From positions 124,001-188,000 of the forward strand of contig NZ_JACXYU010000003.1 of the NCBI RefSeq assembly GCF_014779715.1: a stretch of DNA of 64,000 nt. The letters run 5' to 3'. Of this stretch, positions 55,883 to 64,000 are shown piece by piece. This DNA is from Streptomyces chumphonensis (GTDB lineage Bacteria; Actinomycetota; Actinomycetes; Streptomycetales; Streptomycetaceae). The notes under the pieces were generated by a model. That model had not been told where the DNA came from. It made no database searches and was given only the letters and a program-made list of their open reading frames with translations. The position numbers were made by a program, and so were the translations under genes. Numbering within the stretch: position 1 is the first letter of the stretch; every line of letters begins with the position of its first letter.

Positions 55883-55913
55883 CGCTAAACCCGGACCCCG
55901 GGGTACGGGTCAA
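55883..55913 (-). promoter_or_regulatory. MerR-type promoter with 19-base spacer and internal palindrome
   Basis: Read on the minus strand: -35 TTGACC (55908-55913), then exactly 19 bases, then -10 TTAGCG (55883-55888). ACCCGGACCCC and GGGGTACGGGT (55889-55910) form a 22-bp palindrome with one mismatch that fills the spacer. Over-long spacers holding a dyad are the hallmark of MerR-activated promoters, so the fusion protein very likely controls its own gene. Confidence 0.7.
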
Positions 55914-56298
55914 GGGCGGCGTACGGCCGGCTCTCCCGGCGGGACGCGCCCTCCTCCGTGACCGGGTCCGCGCCGCCTCCCGTACGGCTCCCTCAGGACC
56001 GCGGCGCGGGGGCGCCCGACGCGCGGGCCGAACCTGCCGCCCCTCGCTGATCCGCGCCGGACGCGGTAGCCCGCTCAAGGTCATCACCACCGCGGCGAGC
56101 GGCGACGACGTCACCCGGACCCTCGCCCCGGTCCACGGGATCCCCGTCGCAGGCCGCCCGGGCGCACGGACCACGCCCTCGAACACGTGCCGTGCCGGGT
56201 CCCGGTGAGGCATGCTGTCCGCAGGGAGAGGCGAGGACGCCCTCGCGCCTCGTCCCTTGCCCGAGATCCGCAGGAGATGTTCGATCCCCGGGGGGACC
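55914..56298. other. Intergenic region before the conflict module
   Basis: About 385 bases between the divergent MerR-peroxiredoxin gene and the EACC1-like gene. I see no convincing open frame or strong promoter; the text has slightly less regular codon structure than its flanks and could hold decayed sequence, but no parent gene was recognised. Confidence 0.3.
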
Positions 56299-56805
56299 AT
56301 GCGGCTTGTCGTGACGGTGCACGACGACGAGAACGGTACGGGCGACAGGGCGGGCGCCGCCGCGGAACTCCGCACGTGGCTGACGGACGTGCCCCGGCTC
56401 AGGGGACGCGTCGACCGCGCCGGACAGGACGACCGCGCCGGACAGGGCGGCGACGACAGCGCGGGACGGGACGACGGCGCCTCGACGCGGACGATGGGGC
56501 CGGTCGTCGACGCGTTGGTGGCGGTCCTGGAGCCCGGAGGCGTCGCCGCGGCCTTCGCGGGAGCACTGGTGGTGTGGCTGCAGACCCGCCGCAGCAGCCA
56601 CACGATCAGCGTGACCCGGCCCGACGGCACCCGGATCACCCTGTCCTCCCGCCAAGCCCGCGCGCTGAGCCCGCAGGATGCGGCCGACCTGGCCGAGCGC
56701 CTGGCACGCCCGCCGGCGGACGGAGCCCGGCAGGAGGACGGTGAGCGGGGGCACGGCGACGAAGACACCCGGGACGGCGGCCCGTCGGACTCCCGCACGG
56801 CATGA
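56299..56805 (+). CDS. EACC1-like component of an NTP-dependent conflict system
   Basis: A 168-residue protein resembling 'effector-associated constant component 1'. The first 35 residues form a small domain ('MRLVVTVHDDENGTGDRAGAAAELRTWLTDV' in outline), then a low-complexity Asp/Gly linker with a tandem repeat (RAGQDDRAGQ). One transmembrane helix at about 82-94 ('VAAAFAGALVVWLQ') is followed by a short beta segment ('HTISVTRPDGTRITLSS') and a disordered acidic tail. In such systems this component accompanies a caspase- or trypsin-type effector with a STAND NTPase. GGGGGGA lies before the ATG, and the stop overlaps the caspase gene start (ATGA). Confidence 0.75.
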   Translation: MRLVVTVHDDENGTGDRAGAAAELRTWLTDVPRLRGRVDRAGQDDRAGQGGDDSAGRDDGASTRTMGPVVDALVAVLEPGGVAAAFAGALVVWLQTRRSSHTISVTRPDGTRITLSSRQARALSPQDAADLAERLARPPADGARQEDGERGHGDEDTRDGGPSDSRTA

Positions 56806-59800
56806 CGGCCGGAGGTCTCGCCGCTCCCGGCGCGCGTGCGGTGCTGTGCGGCACCGGGAGCCACGTCCACGGGTCGGAACTGCCCGACCTGCCCTCGGTC
56901 GACACGACGCTCGACGATCTGCGGCGCACCCTGATCGACGTGTGCGGCATGGACCCCGGACGCGTCGTGCGCGTCCCGGCCGACGCCGGGGCCGCCGAGG
57001 TGGTCGACGCGGTCGAGGAGGCGTCGGCCGCGGGCGGTGGACCCGTTCTCTTCTCCTTCGTCGGGCACGGACTGCTGGGCCCGCGCGACGACCTGTACCT
57101 CGCCACCCGGGCCACCCGGTCCGCCCGGCACCTCGCACGGTCCGTCTCCTACCGGACGGTCCGTGACCTGCTGGGCGCCGGAGGCAACGGCAGCCTCGTC
57201 GTCCTCGACTGCTGCTTCTCCGGGCGTGGCGGCACACCGCCGTCCGAGGGCGGAGCGCGCCGCGCCTTCGCCTCCGCCGCACCTCGCGGCAGCTTCCTGC
57301 TCTCGTCGGCCTCGCACTACGCGCTGTCCTTCGCCCCCGAGGGCGAACCGCACACCCTGTTCACCGGCCGCCTGCTCGGCCTGCTCCATGAGGGAGACCC
57401 GGCCGGACCGCCCCTGTTGAGCGCCGACCGGCTGCACGCCGCGCTCGACGAGGCCTTCGCCGACGACCCGCGGGTCGATCCTGCCCGGCGGAGCGAGGGC
57501 ACACTGGGCTCACTGGTCCTCGCCCGCAACCGCGCCTACCCGCCGCACCCCATCGGATCCGGGACCGCCGAACGGCCCGCCGACCTGCCGTGTCCCTACC
57601 CGGGGCTGGAACCGTACCGGGCGGAGGACAGCGCCCACTTCTTCGGGCGCGAGGAACTCACCGACCGGCTGATCGAACGGATCGAGGAGATGCCGGACGG
57701 CGGCCAGGCCGTGCTGGTGGGCGCCTCCGGCGCGGGCAAGTCGTCGTTGCTGCGCGCCGGTCTGCTCGCCGGACGGGAGGACCGAACGACGTCACCCGGG
57801 CCCGCGCTGCTGCTGCCCGCCCCCGGACCGCACCCCTTCCGCACCCTGGCCGAGGCCTGGGCCGGGGCCACCGGACGGGACGCGGGCGAGGTCCGGGCGG
57901 AGCTGGAACGCGGTCGCTTCCCCGCCCCGTCGCGGGGCCGACCCGTCTGCCGGCTGCTGGTGGTGGACCAGTTCGAGGAGATCTTCACCCGGTGCGACAC
58001 TCCCGACGAACGCGCCGCGTTCGTCTCCCTGCTCACCGGGGACGGACCCGGCCCGAGACCCCGGATCGTCCTCGGCCTGCGGGCGGACCACTACGGAAGC
58101 TGCCTGGAGCATCCAGGGCTCCGACGCGCGCTGGCACGGGCCCAGTTCACGGTGCCGCCGCTGCACGAACGGGAGTTGCGCGCCATCGTGGAGCGCCCGG
58201 CGGCAGCCGTCGGGATGACCGTCGAACCGGGCCTGACGGACCTGCTGCTGCACGACCTCCGTGCCGGCCGCTCCGCGAACGACACGGCGACGGCGCTGCC
58301 GTTCCTGGCCCACTCGCTGCGGGAGACATGGCGCGGGCGCAGCGGAGCCGTGCTCACCCTCGCCGGGTACCGGGCGACAGGAGGCATCTGGCAGTCGGTC
58401 GCCACCGCGACCCGGCGCGTCTACGAGTCCCTGGACGACGACGGGCGGACGATGATGCGCCGGCTGCTGCTGTGTCTGGTCCACCTGCCGCCGGACGGCG
58501 GAGGGGCCGTCCTGCGCCACCGCGTCCCGTTCGGCGCGCTGCCCTCCGGGTCGGACACGATCCGCGACCAGCTCGCCGGGGAACGGCTGCTGACGGTGGA
58601 CCAGGACACGGCGCAGATCGCGCACGAAGCGCTGCTCCGGGCCTGGCCCCTGCTGCGCGAGTGGATCCAGGAGGACGCCGCCGTCCTGCTGCTGCGCCAG
58701 CAACTGGGCACCGCCGCGGGGGAATGGGAAGCCGCGGGCCGGGACGCCGCCTTCCTCTACCGGGGGAGCCGGCTCCAGGCGGCGGCCGAACTCGACGACC
58801 AGGAGGAACTGTCCGAACCGGAGCGTGAGTTCCTCGCGGCCGGGCAGGCGGCGGCTACGAGCGAACTGCGCCGGGAGCGGCGCCGGACCACACTGCTGAA
58901 GCGCGCCCTGGCCGCCGTGGCCGTCGCACTGTGCCTCGCCCTCGTCGCCGCGGTCGTCGCGGTCCGGCAGCAACGTTCCGCGGAGCGACAGCAACGCGTC
59001 GCCACCGCCCGGGCCCTGCTGGCCGAGGCGAACGGCCTGGGCACGTCCGACCCCCGCACCGCCCTGCGGCTGGGGCTCGCCGCGTACGCCCTGCGCCCCG
59101 GTGCCGACGCCCGTCGCTCGCTCTTCGACACCCTGGCCGGCAGCGCGTTCCGGGGTGTGTCCGAGGTGCCCGTGACGACGACGGCCGATCCGGTCCTCGC
59201 CCCCGGCGGAGAGATGCTGGCGACGAGGGACGAGGACGGTCTGACGGTCTGGGACACCGGCCGCGATCCGGTTCCCCGCACCCCCCTGGCACGGCTGGCC
59301 TGTCCCCGGCCGAAGGACGACCGGGGGGATTCCGTCGCGTTCGGCGGCCCCGGCGGCCGCATGCTCGCAGCCGTGTGCGGGGACGGCGAGGTGCGCCTGT
59401 GGAACCTCGCCGACTCCTCGAAGGGCGACAGGCCCCGGCCCCTGGCGGCACTCCGTGCGCAGAGGACGAAGGCCGCGCCCGCCGGACCGACCGCGCTCGC
59501 TGTGAGCCCGGACGGAGTCACGGTGGCGGCCATCGGCTGGTCCCGGCACGTCCGGGGCGCGGTCGTCCTGTGGGACGTGAGCGATCCGCGCGCCCCGCGA
59601 CAACTCCCCTTCACGGAGGCCACCTGGCCGCCGCGGGGGTCGATGCACGGCGACCGCGCGGTCTTCAGCCCGGACGGCCGCCTGCTGGCCACCGCCGACA
59701 CCCACGGTGACCTACGGTTGTGGGACGTCTCGGACCCCCGGTCGCCCCGGCCCCGCGGCACGGTGGAGGACGCCGGCGGGGCGTTGGCGTTCCGCCCGGA

Positions 59801-61253
59801 CGGCGAGCTGCTGGCGGTGAGCCGCGACCGCGTGGTCGAACTGGTCGACATCCGCGATCCCGGCGACCCGAAGGTCCTCGACGAACGCACGGCCCACAGG
59901 GACCTGGTCAGCTCCCTCGACTTCTCCCCGGACGGCCGGAGGCTGGCCAGCGCGGGCTGGGACAGGAGCGTCGCCCTGTGGGACGTCACCGATCCACGGG
60001 ACATGGCCGACGAGGCCCGCCTGTACGGGCACTCGGGGTTCGTCCACACGACGAGATTCGGCGCGAACGGCCGGTCGCTGGTCTCTGCGGCCTACGGCGA
60101 GGTCATCCACCGGGACCTCTCCGACGTCCACCCACCGCGAGTCCTGGACGTCCTGCCGGACGGTGGCGAACTGGCGCTGGCGCCGGACGGCACGACCCTG
60201 GCCGTGGCCCGGGGCGCGCGCATCGGCCTGTGGGACCTGTCCGACCCTTCCGCACCACGGAGGCTCGCCGAGTTGGACAACCCCGTGGAGGACCGCTACG
60301 CGACCGTGGACGGCGGCTTTACCATCGGCACCGGCGACGTCCTCGACGACATCGACTTCAGCTTCGACGGCACCCTGCTCGCGGCCATGAACCACGATCG
60401 CGAGGTCACCCTCTGGGACGTCCGTGACCCGGCCCGCCCCCGCGTCGCCGGCACAGTGAGCGGCGCCCACCAGGGCGCGGTGAACCCCACACTCGACTTC
60501 GCCCCGGGCCGTCCCCTCCTGGCCGTCAACGACCTGGCGAACGTGAGCGTCTGGGACGTCTCCGACCCCGCCCTGCCCGCCCTGACCGCCTCTACCACAC
60601 CCACGTACCTGAGGGATGTCGTCTTCGCCCCGGACGGCCGCCGACTCCTGCTGGTGGGAACCGGTCTGAGCCTCTGGGACCTGTCCACCGACAGGACCAC
60701 CCCCCTGTCGGGTGACACCCACTTCTACGGGGGTGGCGCGAGGGCGGCGTTCTCCCGGCACGGCGATGTCGTGGCGGCCGTCGCCTCGGTGCCCACCGCC
60801 GACGAGCGGCCCGAGGTCCGGGTGGATCTGTGGGACGCCGGAAAGGACGGTGCCGGACACGCGCCCGGTGCGACCGAGCCCATGGACACGTACCGGGCGA
60901 GGTTCGCCCAACTGTCCTTTCACCCCGACGGCCGGCTGCTGGCCGGCGCGGGTAGGGACGGCACGGTACGCCTGTGGAGCGTCGCCGACCCCGAACGGCC
61001 GCACCTGGCCTACTCGTTCAGCGGCCACAGGGAAGGCGTCGACGAGGTGGTCCTGGGCGGACCGCACGGCCGAACGATGATCACGACGAGCGCGGGTCTC
61101 GCCTACGTCGCCGACCTCGGCGCCTACCCCGAGACGGCGGCCGACACCCTCGGCATGGCCTGCCGGGCCGCGGGCGGCGGCCTGACCCGCGAGGAGTGGG
61201 AGGAACAGGTGCCGGAGGCCGAGTTCGTGCGGTCGTGCCCGGCCGAGCCGTGA
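56802..61253 (+). CDS. Caspase - nSTAND1 NTPase - transmembrane - WD40 protein
   Basis: A 1483-residue predicted immune or cell-suicide effector. Residues 1-245: C14 caspase-like protease with His89 ('FSFVGHGLLG') and Cys138 ('VVLDCCFSGRGG'). About 265-600: nSTAND1 NTPase, opening 'CPYPGLEPYRAEDSAHFFGREEL', Walker A 'GASGAGKSS' at 307-315, Walker B 'LLVVDQFEEIF' (D389). A helical region, then one membrane helix at about 700-722 ('ALAAVAVALCLALVAAVVAV'). About 785-1475: fourteen WD40-type repeats ending LWD or similar, enough for two seven-blade propellers that would sense a trigger. It is coupled to EACC1 and followed by a terminator. Confidence 0.9.
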   Translation: MTAGGLAAPGARAVLCGTGSHVHGSELPDLPSVDTTLDDLRRTLIDVCGMDPGRVVRVPADAGAAEVVDAVEEASAAGGGPVLFSFVGHGLLGPRDDLYLATRATRSARHLARSVSYRTVRDLLGAGGNGSLVVLDCCFSGRGGTPPSEGGARRAFASAAPRGSFLLSSASHYALSFAPEGEPHTLFTGRLLGLLHEGDPAGPPLLSADRLHAALDEAFADDPRVDPARRSEGTLGSLVLARNRAYPPHPIGSGTAERPADLPCPYPGLEPYRAEDSAHFFGREELTDRLIERIEEMPDGGQAVLVGASGAGKSSLLRAGLLAGREDRTTSPGPALLLPAPGPHPFRTLAEAWAGATGRDAGEVRAELERGRFPAPSRGRPVCRLLVVDQFEEIFTRCDTPDERAAFVSLLTGDGPGPRPRIVLGLRADHYGSCLEHPGLRRALARAQFTVPPLHERELRAIVERPAAAVGMTVEPGLTDLLLHDLRAGRSANDTATALPFLAHSLRETWRGRSGAVLTLAGYRATGGIWQSVATATRRVYESLDDDGRTMMRRLLLCLVHLPPDGGGAVLRHRVPFGALPSGSDTIRDQLAGERLLTVDQDTAQIAHEALLRAWPLLREWIQEDAAVLLLRQQLGTAAGEWEAAGRDAAFLYRGSRLQAAAELDDQEELSEPEREFLAAGQAAATSELRRERRRTTLLKRALAAVAVALCLALVAAVVAVRQQRSAERQQRVATARALLAEANGLGTSDPRTALRLGLAAYALRPGADARRSLFDTLAGSAFRGVSEVPVTTTADPVLAPGGEMLATRDEDGLTVWDTGRDPVPRTPLARLACPRPKDDRGDSVAFGGPGGRMLAAVCGDGEVRLWNLADSSKGDRPRPLAALRAQRTKAAPAGPTALAVSPDGVTVAAIGWSRHVRGAVVLWDVSDPRAPRQLPFTEATWPPRGSMHGDRAVFSPDGRLLATADTHGDLRLWDVSDPRSPRPRGTVEDAGGALAFRPDGELLAVSRDRVVELVDIRDPGDPKVLDERTAHRDLVSSLDFSPDGRRLASAGWDRSVALWDVTDPRDMADEARLYGHSGFVHTTRFGANGRSLVSAAYGEVIHRDLSDVHPPRVLDVLPDGGELALAPDGTTLAVARGARIGLWDLSDPSAPRRLAELDNPVEDRYATVDGGFTIGTGDVLDDIDFSFDGTLLAAMNHDREVTLWDVRDPARPRVAGTVSGAHQGAVNPTLDFAPGRPLLAVNDLANVSVWDVSDPALPALTASTTPTYLRDVVFAPDGRRLLLVGTGLSLWDLSTDRTTPLSGDTHFYGGGARAAFSRHGDVVAAVASVPTADERPEVRVDLWDAGKDGAGHAPGATEPMDTYRARFAQLSFHPDGRLLAGAGRDGTVRLWSVADPERPHLAYSFSGHREGVDEVVLGGPHGRTMITTSAGLAYVADLGAYPETAADTLGMACRAAGGGLTREEWEEQVPEAEFVRSCPAEP

Positions 61254-61294
61254 GCGGCACCGACGGGTGAGGGCCCGGGGCCGGCCCCCTGGGT

Positions 61295-61319
61295 GCGCCG
61301 TTGACGTCGTCAACGGCGC
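61295..61319 (+). terminator. Terminator after the conflict module
   Basis: GCGCCGTTGAC-GTC-GTCAACGGCGC is a perfect 11-bp stem with a 3-base loop, 42 bases after the caspase-WD40 stop codon. Confidence 0.65.
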
Positions 61320-61466
61320 GCCTTGGTCTCCTCGCCGAGGCCCGCGCACGCTGCGCCCCGGCCTCGGCGACGAGGACGCGGCCGCCGTCGCGGAGCAGGT
61401 CCGCATCGCCGCCACCGGCCCCGGCCCGGACATCGCCGCCCCTGCCACCGGAAGACACGCGAACGG

Positions 61467-61583
61467 CATCGCCGCTACGCGGTCCGCTCCCAAGGGGAGG
61501 GCACCGTCAACGAGCTCGCTCACGGACACGGCATGCGCCGCTGCGGCTACCGGGGGCTGCACAAGGCCCGCCGAGAATTCTCC
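61467..61583 (+). pseudogene. Remnant of an IS1182-type transposase C-terminus
   Basis: One frame reads 'RRYAVRSQGEGTVNELAHGHGMRRCGYRGLHKARREF', close to the conserved C-terminal block of IS1182-family transposases (RYAVRSGIEGTVNE-AHGHGMRRCRYRG). The region before it has no long matching frame, and the natural end is missing, so only about 40 codons survive. The rest of the 424-base gap between the conflict module and argC shows no gene apart from the terminator and the argC promoter. Confidence 0.6.
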
Positions 61584-61625
61584 CGGTCGCAGCGTGTCTC
61601 AGGCGGCCGGGACCGCGCATCGCCA

Positions 61626-63863
<2,238 letters not shown>

Positions 63864-63868
63864 GGGTC

Positions 63869-64000
63869 ATGAGCACGCGTCAGCACACCGCCCTGCCGAA
63901 GGCCCGCACGCTCATCGAGGCGCTGCCCTGGCTCACCCGGCACCACGGCAAGACGGTCGTCATCAAGTTCGGCGGCAACGCCATGGTCGACGAGGAGCTC
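63869..64000 (+). CDS. argB: Acetylglutamate kinase (3' end cut by window)
   Basis: The first 44 codons of the kinase that phosphorylates N-acetylglutamate, usually the arginine-feedback step. '[21 protein letters not shown]' contains the conserved Lys and Gly-Gly of the nucleotide site. An in-frame ATG at 63860 overlaps the argJ stop; the ATG at 63869 gives the usual N-terminus '[12 protein letters not shown]', so I prefer it, though coupling from 63860 is possible. The order argC-argJ-argB matches the Streptomyces arginine operon, probably continuing to argD. Confidence 0.93.
   Translation, partial: MSTRQHTALPKARTLIEALPWLTRHHGKTVVIKFGGNAMVDEEL

Overview
This 64 kb window is high-GC DNA from an actinobacterium, almost certainly Streptomyces. 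The reasons are the very high third-position GC, frequent GTG starts, ATGA/GTGA gene overlaps, an intact Pup-proteasome locus flanked by pafB/pafC, tatA/tatC and a HelY-type helicase, and a Streptomyces-like infC-rpmI-rplT / pheS-pheT / argC-argJ-argB order. No rRNA, tRNA, CRISPR array or intact insertion sequence was seen. Most of the window looks like conserved chromosome.

Layout. 1-6.5 kb: the 3' part of a peptide/nickel-type ABC substrate-binding protein, an orphan NarL-type response regulator, a RecB-like nuclease, a CBS-domain site-2 protease, the tRNA m1A58 methyltransferase, a secreted protein and a ferredoxin. 7-25 kb: the pupylation-proteasome region (arc, dop, pup, prcB, prcA, then a LacI/MFS pair, pafA, two FKBP isomerases, pafB, pafC, a small membrane protein, tatA, tatC, helicase). 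Pup ends in Gly-Gly-Glu, so it needs no deamidation; Dop is then expected to act mainly as a depupylase. 25-34 kb: an exonuclease, a metal-receptor-like protein and a probable ethanolamine/amine catabolic cluster built on gamma-glutamylation (gamma-glutamyl hydrolase, permease, FadR-type regulator, GlnA4-like ligase, aldehyde dehydrogenase, SDR). 34-38 kb: a DUF4142 protein, a proline-rich membrane protein overlapping an orphan mycosin, SseB-like and DUF1844 proteins.

38-47 kb: infC (apparently starting at AUC)-rpmI-rplT, a SpoU methyltransferase, a CsoR/CstR-type repressor with its palindromic operator, an orphan PAS histidine kinase, pheS-pheT and a 3-hydroxybutyryl-CoA dehydrogenase. 47-56 kb: an accessory stretch with a secreted glycoside-hydrolase-like protein, DUF1918, an EamA exporter and MocR regulator whose start codons overlap head to head, a GNAT enzyme, a catalytically degenerate histidine phosphatase, a TIGR01777 epimerase, a TipA-type MerR regulator, and a MerR regulator fused to a PrxQ/BCP-like peroxiredoxin.

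56-61.3 kb holds the most notable locus: a two-gene NTP-dependent conflict/immunity module. An EACC1-type membrane protein is translationally coupled to a 1483-residue caspase - nSTAND1 NTPase - transmembrane - 14-blade WD40 protein. It is followed by a decayed piece of an IS1182-type transposase. 61.6-64 kb: the arginine operon argC-argJ-argB (cut by the window edge), preceded by a promoter embedded in two abutting ARG-box-like sites.
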